Assembly: GCF_025567125.1 (NCBI RefSeq)
Contig: NZ_JAOQJI010000015.1
Location: forward strand, 1-64,000
DNA: 64,000 bases
Direction of reading: 5' to 3'
DNA from: Phocaeicola fibrisolvens
Lineage (GTDB): Bacteria; Bacteroidota; Bacteroidia; Bacteroidales; Bacteroidaceae
The notes under the pieces are model-generated. The model made no database searches and was not told the origin of the DNA. It worked only from the letters and a program-made list of their open reading frames with translations. Of the stretch, positions 1 to 9,673 are shown one piece after another; position 1 is the first letter of the stretch, and every line of letters begins with the position of its first letter. The position numbers were made by a program, and so were the translations under genes.

Positions 1-10
1 TGATTGACGA

Positions 11-35
11 TAGGATTATATTGAACCCAATCCTA
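11..35 (-). terminator. possible hairpin terminator of the integrase
   Basis: A 7-bp inverted repeat (TAGGATT at 11-17, AATCCTA at 29-35) lies just past the integrase stop on the minus strand. There is no clear U-tract, so it may only be a 3' stabilising hairpin. Confidence 0.3.
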
Positions 36-58
36 ACTTCTTACTACAGAAGTATTTA

Positions 59-1219
59 TCAAGCGACCAATCTGGGCGCACTCGCATAGATTTGGGTCGT
101 TTCGATGTTCGTATGCCCCAAAATGCGGCTTACGCTCTCTATCGGCATACCTTTGCAGAGGGCCAGGGTTGCGAATCCATGCCTTGCAGCGTGGAAGCTG
201 ATGTCCTTATTTACACCGCATTCCCTTATCATCTTCTTCAACGGCTTGCAGATTGACCAATAGTTCAGATTGGGGAACACAAAGTTATTTTCTTGGAACG
301 GTCGGTAACGCTCTATTATCTGCAAGGGGATGTCCAGCAGCTTCACTTGGAACGGTACGCCCGTCTTGTGCCGCTTGGAGATAATCCACTTCTCGCCGTT
401 CACTTCCACGATGCGGTCGTTGGTCAGTTCCTTGATGTCCACGAAAGAGAGTGCGGTGAAGCTCGCAAAGACGAACAGGTCACGGATGTATGCCAGCTTC
501 GAGTCTGCGAACTCGTGTGTCATCACCGTCTTCAATTCGTCCTCCGTCAGAAACTCACGCTCCTTGACATTCGGACTGATGTGGAACTGCGCAAATGGGT
601 TTCTCGGTATCAGCCCGTTGAAGTGCGCCCTCATCACCACGCCTTTCAACCACATGCACTTTTCCCATATCGTGCCGTTGCGCAATCCTGCCTCCGTGGA
701 AAGATAGACTGCGAACTCCTTGATGAAGTCGGGCGTAAGTTCCAGCATTGACATGTCGCTGCGCTTGTAGAACGACTTGATGAACGCCGCCACATAGTTC
801 CTTGCCACTACCCTTGACTGGTAAGTCACCAGTTTCCTGTCCTTGCCGACACGCTTCTTGAACACCTCGTTCTCACGGTCGAAGGCTTTGAGCAGCGTTT
901 CATACTCGCCGCCTATGCCCTGATAGGCGTTGCGTACCATCTCTGCCGTCACAAACGCCTCACGGTCGGATATGCGCTGGTAGTGCTTGATGATTTGCGC
1001 CTTGATGTTGTCAAGCGCAAGGTTCGTTTCCCTTGCCTCCAAACTCTTGCCTTTGGCACGGTTGCCCTTTGCATCCCAAAGTTCTTTTGAGATGCTCCGC
1101 TTGCAACTGAACTGCGCCACCGTTCCGTTGATTGTAACCCGTCCCATGATGGGGACAGTTCCATTCTTCTCCTTGCTGCCGTTCGCATAGAACAGCACGC
1201 GAAATGTGCTCCTTGTCAT
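59..1219 (-). CDS. tyrosine recombinase/integrase (IntDOT-like)
   Basis: A 386-residue tyrosine recombinase of the Bacteroidetes mobile-element type, expected to cut and join DNA at att sites. The N-terminal 100 residues look like an arm-binding domain, followed by a SAM-like core-binding domain (about 110-215) and the catalytic domain. Visible catalytic residues are K285 (in RHKTG), H343 and R346 (HAARH), H369 (LGHTN) and Y378. At the first catalytic Arg position the sequence reads FTALSFVDI, with Ser258 instead of Arg; the same substitution is known in IntDOT, the CTnDOT integrase. It stands alone at the window edge, reading left, so the rest of any element would lie outside the window. It could also be a solitary remnant, but the frame is intact. 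Family call is secure; element identity is not. Confidence 0.93.
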   Translation of the reverse strand: MTRSTFRVLFYANGSKEKNGTVPIMGRVTINGTVAQFSCKRSISKELWDAKGNRAKGKSLEARETNLALDNIKAQIIKHYQRISDREAFVTAEMVRNAYQGIGGEYETLLKAFDRENEVFKKRVGKDRKLVTYQSRVVARNYVAAFIKSFYKRSDMSMLELTPDFIKEFAVYLSTEAGLRNGTIWEKCMWLKGVVMRAHFNGLIPRNPFAQFHISPNVKEREFLTEDELKTVMTHEFADSKLAYIRDLFVFASFTALSFVDIKELTNDRIVEVNGEKWIISKRHKTGVPFQVKLLDIPLQIIERYRPFQENNFVFPNLNYWSICKPLKKMIRECGVNKDISFHAARHGFATLALCKGMPIESVSRILGHTNIETTQIYASAPRLVA

Positions 1220-1238
1220 ACTCGTTCTTTTTTGGTTG

Positions 1239-1246
1239 CAAAACTA
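1239..1246 (-). promoter_or_regulatory. -7 element of the integrase promoter
   Basis: TAGTTTTG on the minus strand matches the Bacteroides -7 consensus TAnnTTTG and lies 20 bases upstream of the integrase ATG. A TTG near 1270-1272 is slightly too far for an ideal -33 box. Confidence 0.45.
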
Positions 1247-1484
1247 TAAATCAACGAGTTAAACCCTGACAAGCAAACTTATGCAGAACGGTGCAAACGG
1301 GACGGAGAGTGTTAAATCTGCATTTCTGACGGGTAACGAATAGGAAACCGTTCTCTTTCTCCAATTCGCTTTGAAACGCTTTTCAACCCTTTTCCCAACT
1401 TCCGTGATTTTCTTCTAACTGCTTAATTCACAGATTACATTGCGTTAATCTACCGAAATATGGCGGATATTCCATAGATTTTCC

Positions 1485-1494
1485 GTAAGTTTGC
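1485..1494. other. candidate attachment core (GTANNTTTGC)
   Basis: GTAAGTTTGC matches the GTANNTTTGC core used by CTnDOT-type integrases and lies about 265 bases upstream of an IntDOT-like integrase. No matching -33 box was found for it as a promoter. The motif overlaps the general Bacteroides -7 consensus, so the assignment is tentative. Confidence 0.3.
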
Positions 1495-1575
1495 ACGAAA
1501 TAAAATTGACTTTTAAGGCGGCAAAAAGGCTTTTTAATTGTTTATAGAGTATCAAAATGCGATGAATGTCATTTT

Positions 1576-1609
1576 TTTGTCTGGTGAAATGTCATATTAA
1601 ATAAATTTG
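1576..1609 (+). promoter_or_regulatory. promoter of the TPR/AraC regulator
   Basis: TTTG at 1576-1579 and TAAATTTG at 1602-1609, 22 bases apart, fit the Bacteroides -33/-7 pattern. The start site would fall near 1614-1617, giving almost no leader before the ATG at 1617 and favouring the second ATG at 1629. Confidence 0.5.
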
Positions 1610-1616
1610 CATCCGG

Positions 1617-3395
1617 ATGAATTGGATAATGAAATACATAACATTCCTTTTCTTGTTTGTGGGTATGTTGGTGCGTGGACTTGCACAAGAAACTATTCTT
1701 CCTGCCATTCAGAAGCAGAAAGCGGTTTTGAAATGTCATCCTGAAGATACGAAAGCTTTAAAAGAATTGTGTTTCCTTTATTTATATAAGTCTGATTATC
1801 GGAAAGCGATTGAATACGGGGAGAAGCTTTTCCAATTGGGGTATAAAAAGCAAGACTATAAGTTCAGTATCCTTTACGCCCATATCGGGTTGGGGCAGGC
1901 ATACGTCATGCTGGGGGATACCTCGGCGATAAACCATCTGGGACAGGCCATGTTGTTGGCTAAGAGTGAGAAGAATGATTCCGCCCTGTGTTCTGTGTAT
2001 AATGGGATGGGACTTTATACCAGCAACATCCATAAAGATTACTATTCTGCCTTGCACTATTTCTTTGAAGGGATAGAAGCGGCACACCGGTGTCACTATA
2101 AAGAACTGGAAGCTATTCTGCTCGGGAATATTTCGAGTATTTATTTTTTGAAAGAAGATCCGGCGGGGCTGACTTATTCGTTGCAGACCTATGAGATGGG
2201 GCACGAACAGAATTCGGCCTACCTTATCTTTATTGGGGCTTTGAATGCCTCGTACATGTATTATCTGTTGCATGACTATGACAAGGCTTTGCCCTACATA
2301 AAGGAAGCGGAGTTTATCATGAAGCAGAACGAGTATTACAATCAGGGAAACGTGTATGCCATCTATGGGATGATTGAGTTTGCCAAAGGCAACCGGCAAC
2401 AGGCCATTGAATACTATAAGAAAGGATTGGCCTTGAATGACATGAATCAGACCTCGTATAAGGTATTGTTGCTGAATGAATATGCCATAGCTCTGGCTGA
2501 GGAGGGGAAGAACCAGCAGGCCATCGATTTGTTGTTTAAGGCGTTGGCGTTCACTAAAGAAAAGAATTGTGAGATTTATCGGAACAGGGTGATCAATACC
2601 TTGTCGGTCTGCTATGAGAATATGGGACAGTATGTCGAGGCATTGGCGTGGCAGCGTAAACTTCAGCAGGAGACCGACAGTATTTTCAATACGGACAAAG
2701 AAAAGGTGCTGAGTGAACTGCGTATCAAGTATGATACGGAACACCAGGCAAATGAAATCCGGAAAAACAAGCTGATCTTGTTGCAAAAGGAGAAAAAGGA
2801 GCAGGCCCTCGTGGGGATTCTGGTCCTTGTACTGTTGGTGGTTTTTGCCTTATGGTATCGTTACAGGCGGCAGAACCAGCTGTACACTAGTATTGTCCGG
2901 CAGCATCAGGAGGCGATTCGGAAGGAGCAGCAGTTGAAAGAGGTCATTTCCTCACTTCGGAAGCAACAAGAGGAAGCGTCTGCAGCACCGGTGTCTTCTG
3001 TGGGGGAGAAATATGCGGCTTCTTCGTTGACAAGCGAAAAGAAGAACTCCTTGTTCCAGCGTTTGGAAAAATTGATGCAGGAAGAAGAGGTTTATAAAGA
3101 AAATCTGCTGACCAAGGAGCGGGTAGCCGACTTGTTGGGGACGAACCGGACATATCTGTCACAAATCATCAATGAGCAGACACAGCAGAATTTCACACAA
3201 TATGTCAATAATTACCGGATTAATGAGGCCATCCGTCTGCTGAGTGACCCAGAAACTGACATTCCGCTCAAGGCTGTGGCCTCGGAAGTCGGCTTTAATT
3301 CCATGAGTACGTTCTATAAGATATTCCAGAATGCAGTAGGTATTCCTCCCAAACAGTACCGTAACAAGGTAATGTCGATGCATAAAAATGCTTGA
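1617..3395 (+). CDS. TPR-containing membrane AraC-family regulator
   Basis: A 592-residue regulator: N-terminal signal or anchor segment, several tetratricopeptide repeats (about 35-370), one transmembrane helix (about 398-415), a short coiled linker, and a C-terminal AraC-type helix-turn-helix domain (about 490-590). The layout suggests sensing by the TPR part outside the inner membrane and DNA binding in the cytoplasm. This is a known Bacteroidetes regulator class that often sits beside SusC/SusD loci. Here it lies 161 bases upstream of a SusC gene on the same strand and is the likely regulator of that locus. The promoter position favours ATG 1629 (MKYITFLF) over 1617. The ligand is unknown. 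Confidence 0.88.
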   Translation: MNWIMKYITFLFLFVGMLVRGLAQETILPAIQKQKAVLKCHPEDTKALKELCFLYLYKSDYRKAIEYGEKLFQLGYKKQDYKFSILYAHIGLGQAYVMLGDTSAINHLGQAMLLAKSEKNDSALCSVYNGMGLYTSNIHKDYYSALHYFFEGIEAAHRCHYKELEAILLGNISSIYFLKEDPAGLTYSLQTYEMGHEQNSAYLIFIGALNASYMYYLLHDYDKALPYIKEAEFIMKQNEYYNQGNVYAIYGMIEFAKGNRQQAIEYYKKGLALNDMNQTSYKVLLLNEYAIALAEEGKNQQAIDLLFKALAFTKEKNCEIYRNRVINTLSVCYENMGQYVEALAWQRKLQQETDSIFNTDKEKVLSELRIKYDTEHQANEIRKNKLILLQKEKKEQALVGILVLVLLVVFALWYRYRRQNQLYTSIVRQHQEAIRKEQQLKEVISSLRKQQEEASAAPVSSVGEKYAASSLTSEKKNSLFQRLEKLMQEEEVYKENLLTKERVADLLGTNRTYLSQIINEQTQQNFTQYVNNYRINEAIRLLSDPETDIPLKAVASEVGFNSMSTFYKIFQNAVGIPPKQYRNKVMSMHKNA

Positions 3396-3556
3396 AAGTC
3401 TCTTTTCCTAGCAAAATGTTATTCAAATGCGGCAATTGTCGAATTTGGATGCGCGTTTAATATCAATGTTATATCTTTTTTTTACATTTTTGCACATAGG
3501 AGATTTGCAAAGAATGTAGGAAGACATCTGTTCATAACTTCTAAAAAGATATAAGT

Positions 3557-6500
3557 ATGGGAAAAAACGTATTGCACGACATTCGGCTCAAAATGAGCTT
3601 TCTGTTATTGTGTGCTATGCTGGCTTTGTCCGCATTTCCGGCTTATGCCCAGCATGAGCGCACCATTCATGGCATTGTAGTGGATGAAAACAAGGAACCG
3701 CTTCCTGCTGCACATGTAAGGCAGGTCAATGAGGACCCGAAAGGTTCCATTGCGGCTGTCATCACAGACATGCAGGGTCATTTTACGTTGACACTTCCGC
3801 GGGGTACGAAAGAGATTGAGGCTTCTTATCTAGGGTACAAATCTCAGCGTGTACAGTTGACCTCAGACAATGATTATTACATAGCCCTTCAACCTTCGAC
3901 GGAATTGCTTGACGAAGTGGTGGTGACCGGTTATCAGACTATCTCGAAGGAGCGTGCTACCGGAGCATTTTCAAAGGTGGATGCCCAGAAGTTGGAGACG
4001 CAGCGTCTCAGTGACATGGGTTCCGTATTGGAGGGACGTGTGGCTGGATACAGCGACGGGAAAATCCGAGGAGTGACTTCCATGAACGGGTTGACTACTC
4101 CGTTGTATGTGATTGACGGCTTCCCAGTAGAGAAAACCACGAACGACGGCTATGGAAACTGGGTGGAAAGTGTGCCCGACCTGAATATGGAGGACATCGA
4201 AAGCATAACGGTCCTGAAAGATGCGGCGGCTACTTCTATTTATGGAGCACGTGCGGCCAACGGTGTGGTGGTGATTACGACCAAGCGGGCCAAAAAGGAC
4301 GAACTGAATGTGTCTTTCTCTGCTACACTGACCGTACAGCCTTACGCTACGTATGCGGATAAATATCTGGCTGGTTCGGCCACAATGGTGGAATTGGAAC
4401 GGGAATGGGCTGCCCAGAATCCTCATCTGAGTGGGGCCGATGCACAAAGTTATGCGCAGACGGTACTCGATAACATGTCTTATCCTACACAAGGTATCCG
4501 TAACATCCTGAATTATTATGCCGGACATATTTCAAAGGAGCAGATGGAAAGCAACCTGGCAGGGCTGGCCTCTCAGGGATACCGTTATTATCGGGACGTG
4601 GAAAAGTATGGCAAGCGTAATCCTTTCTCCCAGCAGTATAACTTGAATATCGGGAAGGGAACGGAAAAGAATACGTTTAATGCCTCTGTGTCTTATCGTA
4701 ACAATCAGCTGGAGGATAAATTCTCTGAAAACAGAACCATCGGTATCAATCTGCAGAACTCTACGAAAATGACTTCCTGGCTGACACTGGATGTGGGGAC
4801 GTATCTGAACTACGGTAAAGGTACTACGCAGTCTTACAATCTTCTTTCACCGGGATATACTTATATGCCTTATGATGGACTGGTAAACGGTGACGGTACG
4901 TATTACACCAATACTGAAGCTGACCGTTATAGTGTGTATGACTTGAATCTGCTGCACAATAACGGATTGTATAATCTGGATATTACACCGCTGGATGAGA
5001 TGAAGATGAATCAGACCAAAAATCAGGATTTCAGCAACCGTACGTTTGCTCGTCTGACGTTCAAGTTTACCGACTGGTTGAAATATACGGCTTCTTTCCA
5101 GTATGAATATGCGGAATATAAGACCGAGCAGCTGAAGAGCAAGGATTCGTACGAAGTGCGCAATAAGGTCAATACGTTTTCTACTTCCAACAATGATGGG
5201 ACATCGACGTTTGCTCTGCCGTATGGAAACATCTTTTTCACTTCTGCCAATACGACGCATGCGTATAATTTCCGTCAGCAGCTGGACTTCAGCAAGACTT
5301 TTGCCGAGGTACATGATGTGACCATGATTCTGGGTACGGAAACCCGGGAAAATAAATTGGATTACAATGACCGCACGCTGTATAATTACGACCCTCAATT
5401 GCTGACTTACAGTTTGGTTGACGCGGGGCAGTTGAGCAATTTCCGCGGGCAATGGGGATATGGCTCTTTTGGGCAGCAGGATATGTCCTACATCCGTGAA
5501 CTGGTAAACCGGTATGTGTCTGTATATAGCAATGCGGCTTACACTTACGATGGGAAATATATGGTGAGCGGAAGTATCCGCTGGGATAAGACCAACCTGT
5601 TTTCTACGGGGTCCAAGTACCAGAAGCGTCCTATCTGGTCGGTAGGTGGCGGATGGAACATCAGTCAGGAAAAGTTTTTCCAGGTGCCGTGGGTGAATAT
5701 GCTGAAGTTGCGTGCAAGCTATGGTATCGGAGGTAATATTGCTAAAGACTCGGCTCCTTACATGATTGCGTATTATAATACCAATAACCAGGTGGGAGGT
5801 ATTCAGGGTACCATTTCCAACCGTCCGAATCCGAACCTGCGTTGGGAAAAGACTACGACGCTGAATATTGGTGTGGACTTTGCCTTGCTGGGCAACCGGT
5901 TGAACGGTTCACTGGAATTCTATAACAAGCTAGGCGCAGATTTGCTGGCCAATACCAATGGAGTGCCTACGGAAGGATGGGGATACAGCACCTATTCCAT
6001 CAACAACGGAAAAATGACAAACCGGGGATTTGAACTGACTTTGTCGGGGGATATTATCCGGAATAATGATTGGAACTGGAATGTGAGCGGAGTGTTGGGC
6101 TACAACAAGAATAAGGTGACTTACATTAATGTGGAGGCACCGGTGTCATATCTGGTGATTGATTATCCGACGGCCTATCCGCGTGTGGGAAATCCGTATA
6201 ATGCGATTTACGGATATCAGTGGGCTGGATTAAGTGCGACAGGTACTCCGCAGGTGTACGATGCCAAAGGAAACTTGTACACAGACATGACTCCTACCGA
6301 AATTGAAGACCTGGTTTATTTGGGAACTACCGTACCGGTTTACAACGGTTCCATTAATACGAACTTGCGCTGGAAGAACTGGGAACTGGCAGCTCAGTTT
6401 TTATTTGAAGGCGGACACAAGATGCGGAATACCAACGTGGCTTTCATCGGTTCTGGCATGAGTCCGGTAAGCAAAGACATTGAAAACCGTTGGCGGGAAC

Positions 6501-6811
6501 CGGGGGATGAGGCTTATACCAATGTGCCGCGTTATATTTCGGCAGAGAGTGAACTCTATAACTATAATTATGAGAGTATGTATGCTTATTCTTCCGTCAA
6601 TGTGCTGGATGCCACCAACTGGCGGCTGAGAAACCTGTCGTTGACGTATCGCATTCCGGCCAGTGTGTGTCACAAACTGTATGTAAAGAATGCACGTATT
6701 ATGTTGGGTATGGAAAATGTGTTTATGGTGGCCAAGAGCAGCAATGCCAAATACTTGCTGGGTGGTTATGCCAGACCTAACTACTTGTGCGGTGTGTATC
6801 TGAATTTCTAA
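3557..6811 (+). CDS. SusC/RagA-family TonB-linked outer membrane protein
   Basis: A 1084-residue TonB-dependent outer membrane transporter. After a signal peptide ending near AYAQ come a carboxypeptidase-regulatory-like beta-sandwich (about 35-110), a TonB-box-like region (EVVVTGYQ), the plug domain with the SusC motifs YVIDGFP, SITVLKDAAA and YGARAANGV, and a long beta-barrel ending in a typical Y-LNF terminus. It forms the pore for which the downstream SusD-like lipoprotein is the lid, and imports a large ligand energised by TonB. No glycoside hydrolase or peptidase gene lies in the operon, so the substrate (glycan, peptide or other) cannot be named. The SusD start follows after 16 bases. 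Confidence 0.96.
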   Translation: MGKNVLHDIRLKMSFLLLCAMLALSAFPAYAQHERTIHGIVVDENKEPLPAAHVRQVNEDPKGSIAAVITDMQGHFTLTLPRGTKEIEASYLGYKSQRVQLTSDNDYYIALQPSTELLDEVVVTGYQTISKERATGAFSKVDAQKLETQRLSDMGSVLEGRVAGYSDGKIRGVTSMNGLTTPLYVIDGFPVEKTTNDGYGNWVESVPDLNMEDIESITVLKDAAATSIYGARAANGVVVITTKRAKKDELNVSFSATLTVQPYATYADKYLAGSATMVELEREWAAQNPHLSGADAQSYAQTVLDNMSYPTQGIRNILNYYAGHISKEQMESNLAGLASQGYRYYRDVEKYGKRNPFSQQYNLNIGKGTEKNTFNASVSYRNNQLEDKFSENRTIGINLQNSTKMTSWLTLDVGTYLNYGKGTTQSYNLLSPGYTYMPYDGLVNGDGTYYTNTEADRYSVYDLNLLHNNGLYNLDITPLDEMKMNQTKNQDFSNRTFARLTFKFTDWLKYTASFQYEYAEYKTEQLKSKDSYEVRNKVNTFSTSNNDGTSTFALPYGNIFFTSANTTHAYNFRQQLDFSKTFAEVHDVTMILGTETRENKLDYNDRTLYNYDPQLLTYSLVDAGQLSNFRGQWGYGSFGQQDMSYIRELVNRYVSVYSNAAYTYDGKYMVSGSIRWDKTNLFSTGSKYQKRPIWSVGGGWNISQEKFFQVPWVNMLKLRASYGIGGNIAKDSAPYMIAYYNTNNQVGGIQGTISNRPNPNLRWEKTTTLNIGVDFALLGNRLNGSLEFYNKLGADLLANTNGVPTEGWGYSTYSINNGKMTNRGFELTLSGDIIRNNDWNWNVSGVLGYNKNKVTYINVEAPVSYLVIDYPTAYPRVGNPYNAIYGYQWAGLSATGTPQVYDAKGNLYTDMTPTEIEDLVYLGTTVPVYNGSINTNLRWKNWELAAQFLFEGGHKMRNTNVAFIGSGMSPVSKDIENRWREPGDEAYTNVPRYISAESELYNYNYESMYAYSSVNVLDATNWRLRNLSLTYRIPASVCHKLYVKNARIMLGMENVFMVAKSSNAKYLLGGYARPNYLCGVYLNF

Positions 6812-6827
6812 CCTCGATTTTTATAGT

Positions 6828-8252
6828 ATGAAACGTATGAATAAGATATTATATTTGGGGGCTGCGCTGGTTTGCCTGTTGCTCAGCTCATGCAATGATT
6901 ATTTGAATATAGCGCCGAAAGGGAACAAGATTCCTACCACGTTGGCTGATTTTGAGGCTTTGTTGCGCGATCAGTATACCATCGGCCGGACTCCTGTGAC
7001 CAATGCGTTGTATCTGTTGAATGATGTCTATCTGACCAATTCACAGGTGAACACGCCGAGCTTGAGCCGTGCCAACTACATGTGGGACGAATCGGCCGAT
7101 CGCATTGTGTTGAATAATTCCGATGAAGGAACTTACTACGTGCTTTATGGAGCCATCTCCAGCTGCAATCTGATTGTAGAGAATGTGCCTACGGCCACTG
7201 AGGCGACAGATGCCGAGCGGAACGAAGTGATAGCGTATGCCAAGGTGATACGTGCGCTTTGCTACGATGTGCTGGTCAATTATTATGCCGATACGTACGA
7301 TGCGGCAACGGCTGCCCAAAAGCGCAGTGTACCCCTAATTACCAGTGCGGAGATTGATGCGCCTTACACGCAGGTGTCCATTCAGGAGATGTATGACTTC
7401 ATTATCCAGGATGTAAAGGAGGCCATTGAGATGGGATTGCCGGCCCAGTCCATGACAGCCATTCATCCTAACTTGGGGGCAGGGTATGCATTGTTGGCCC
7501 GTGTGTACTTGCAGATGCAGAATTACAGTGAGGCTTTGCGTTATGCCAACCTGGCTCTGGCACAGAATGACCAGCTTTATGATTGGAACGCATTTTATGA
7601 AGAGCATAAGGCTGCAATTGACGATCCGGACAATTATGACAAGATTGCCACCCCTATGCAATACGATTATGTGGAGAACTATTACCTGCGCTTTGGGGAA
7701 CAATCGGTGTACGACAGTTACGAAAAAAATATTCCGGTGGAAAGAGCGGCACGTTTCGAGGAAGGGGATGCCCGTTTCCTGTCACGCTGGAAGTTGAAGA
7801 CGGATAATAATGATACGTATTACAAGGCACTGGAGTCGGGCTATTTCAATCATGGGGGACTGACCACCTGTGAGGTGTATCTCATCAAGGCGGAGTGCCA
7901 GGCACGGCTGGCCGAAGGCAACGATTATTCCGAAGCGATGAATACACTGAATACCGTACGGATTACCCGTATCCGTCCTGAGGTTTATCGTCCGGCTGAG
8001 GCTTCTACATTGGAGGAGGCGTTGTCGCAGATTCGCCGCACCAAGGACAATGAACTGATTTTCTCTATCGTGCCTTTTGCGGATGCCCGTCGTTATAATC
8101 AGGAAGGTACGTATGCTAGGACGCTGACCAAGACTTATGAGGAGAAGGAGTATACCTTGAGCCCGACATCTCATTTGTGGACCATGCCTTTCCCGGCCGG
8201 GGCACTCAATAATCCCGGAAACGGAACAATCGAACAAAACGTCACTAAATAA
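6828..8252 (+). CDS. SusD/RagB-family nutrient-binding lipoprotein
   Basis: A 474-residue surface lipoprotein with a lipobox (LLLSSC, Cys at 22) followed by NDYLNIAPKG, the characteristic SusD/RagB N-terminus. The body is alpha-helical with TPR-like segments (for example the region near YALLARVYLQMQNYSEAL) and ends in the usual SusD carboxy-terminal region. It works as the binding lid of the SusC channel encoded just upstream. It is on the short side for the family (often 500-600 residues) but appears complete. Confidence 0.95.
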   Translation: MKRMNKILYLGAALVCLLLSSCNDYLNIAPKGNKIPTTLADFEALLRDQYTIGRTPVTNALYLLNDVYLTNSQVNTPSLSRANYMWDESADRIVLNNSDEGTYYVLYGAISSCNLIVENVPTATEATDAERNEVIAYAKVIRALCYDVLVNYYADTYDAATAAQKRSVPLITSAEIDAPYTQVSIQEMYDFIIQDVKEAIEMGLPAQSMTAIHPNLGAGYALLARVYLQMQNYSEALRYANLALAQNDQLYDWNAFYEEHKAAIDDPDNYDKIATPMQYDYVENYYLRFGEQSVYDSYEKNIPVERAARFEEGDARFLSRWKLKTDNNDTYYKALESGYFNHGGLTTCEVYLIKAECQARLAEGNDYSEAMNTLNTVRITRIRPEVYRPAEASTLEEALSQIRRTKDNELIFSIVPFADARRYNQEGTYARTLTKTYEEKEYTLSPTSHLWTMPFPAGALNNPGNGTIEQNVTK

Positions 8253-8261
8253 AATCGAATT

Positions 8262-9437
8262 ATGAAAATGAAGAATTTCTTTTGTATGGCCACTATGGGC
8301 TTGATGGCGATGGCATGTACCAGCCAGCCTGCGGTAGATGGTTATGTGTTGAAAGGTAATATTGAAGGTTTGCCCGACGGTACACATGTGCAGCTGGTAC
8401 CGGTCAGCCATGACAGTGAACTGCCTTTTGCCGACACGACGGTGGTCAACGGACAGTTTGTATTTACAGGAAAAATGGAAGAGCCGAGAGCTTTCCATCT
8501 GTTGGTGAAAGATGCGTATGGCTCGCGCAATCTTATGTTGGAAAATGTCCAGATGGAGGTTACGGGAAAGCTGGTGGCCAAGAAGGAATCTGACGGGGGA
8601 GTTTCCTATAATCTGTCTTCTTTGGCGGTAAAAGGCTCTCCACTGAGTGCGCGTTATGATTCATTGCTGTCTGCACGGACGCATCTGGACTCGTTGTATG
8701 CGCTTAATGGCCGTAAATTTGCCGCCTTCGACAGCCTGATGATGGCGGCTTATCAGGTCAAAGACCAGGCGAAGATTCAGGAACTGCGGCAGAGCGAGGA
8801 GGGTAAGGCCAGAGCAGCTGCCGATCAGGTATTCTTTACTACGGTAGACTCATTGTATCATCAGGTAGTCATGGCCAACAAGGATTCTTTCTGGGGACCT
8901 TTGATGATGATTTCGTTTACCAGCTACCTGAGCGAGGACATGAAACCGTGGTATGAAGCACTTTCTCCTGCGGCCAAACAATCTTATTACGGACAGAAGG
9001 TAAAAGAGGAACTTTATCCGGCAGGAAAGGAAGGAACGAAGGTTCCCGATTTCAAGGTGAAAGACAAAACCGGAAAGGAAGTGTCGCTTTCTGCATTACG
9101 TCAGGGCAAGAAGTATGTGCTGATTGATTTCTGGGCTTCTTGGTGCAACCCGTGCCGGAAAGAAATTCCGAACTTGAAGAAACTCTATGCGCAGTATAGC
9201 GGAAAAGGTTTTGAAATTGTGAGCATTTCCATCGATCAGAAGAAAGCCGACTGGGAAAAAGCGTTGAAGGAAGAAGGACTGACTTGGCCGAACTTCTTGG
9301 ACGAAACAGGAGTAGCTGCACTTTATAAAGTGAAATTCGTACCGACCATGTATTTAATTACAGCCGATGGAGTAACGGTGGGTGAGAACCTGCGCGGTGA
9401 GGCTTTGGCTACGAAATTGAAAGAGCTTTTTCAGTAA
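8262..9437 (+). CDS. TlpA-like thioredoxin-fold lipoprotein with DUF4369 region
   Basis: A 391-residue protein with a probable lipobox (MAMACTS). The N-terminal half (about 25-120) resembles DUF4369, and the C-terminal part (about 250-391) is a TlpA/AhpC-TSA thioredoxin domain with redox motif WCNPC (Cys295 and Cys298) and the cis-proline region FVPTMY. It should act in the periplasm as a thiol-disulfide oxidoreductase. It starts 9 bases after the SusD stop, so it is the third gene of the SusCD operon. Such proteins recur beside SusCD genes in Bacteroidales, but their role there is not established. A strong terminator follows at 9495-9538. Confidence 0.92.
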   Translation: MKMKNFFCMATMGLMAMACTSQPAVDGYVLKGNIEGLPDGTHVQLVPVSHDSELPFADTTVVNGQFVFTGKMEEPRAFHLLVKDAYGSRNLMLENVQMEVTGKLVAKKESDGGVSYNLSSLAVKGSPLSARYDSLLSARTHLDSLYALNGRKFAAFDSLMMAAYQVKDQAKIQELRQSEEGKARAAADQVFFTTVDSLYHQVVMANKDSFWGPLMMISFTSYLSEDMKPWYEALSPAAKQSYYGQKVKEELYPAGKEGTKVPDFKVKDKTGKEVSLSALRQGKKYVLIDFWASWCNPCRKEIPNLKKLYAQYSGKGFEIVSISIDQKKADWEKALKEEGLTWPNFLDETGVAALYKVKFVPTMYLITADGVTVGENLRGEALATKLKELFQ

Positions 9438-9494
9438 GAATTGAACAGAGCGAGAATGTGATACGAAAATCCTTGTAAGGGATTCCGAATACAG

Positions 9495-9538
9495 ACGGTG
9501 CATGAATCTGAGCAGTCGGATTTGTGCACCGTTTTTTT
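9495..9538 (+). terminator. terminator of the SusCD/thioredoxin operon
   Basis: Stem ACGGTGCA (9495-9502) pairs with TGCACCGT (9525-9532), followed by a run of T. Confidence 0.85.
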
Positions 9539-9606
9539 ATGGAATGAATGAAGGAATCCATTCGGGTACAGAGAGGAGAGGATTCCTGACTTTGGTCGGA
9601 AGAAAG

Positions 9607-9648
9607 AATAAAAAAAGTGGAGGTGCGCTTTGCAGTGCACCTCCACTT
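9607..9648 (-). terminator. terminator of purL
   Basis: A perfect 11-bp stem (9616-9626 with 9637-9647), followed on the minus strand by a T-run (A-run at 9608-9616 on the plus strand). It lies 26 bases past the purL stop. Confidence 0.88.
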
Positions 9649-9673
9649 TGTATCATGTTCCGGTAGTTCCGGA

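Larger units (their letters stand above)
1220..1616. other. intergenic region between integrase and TPR/AraC regulator
   Basis: No convincing ORF in about 400 bases. It holds the integrase promoter-like element, a GTANNTTTGC match at 1485-1494, and the promoter of the rightward regulator near 1576-1609. It probably contains the boundary between mobile DNA and the resident chromosome. Confidence 0.5.
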
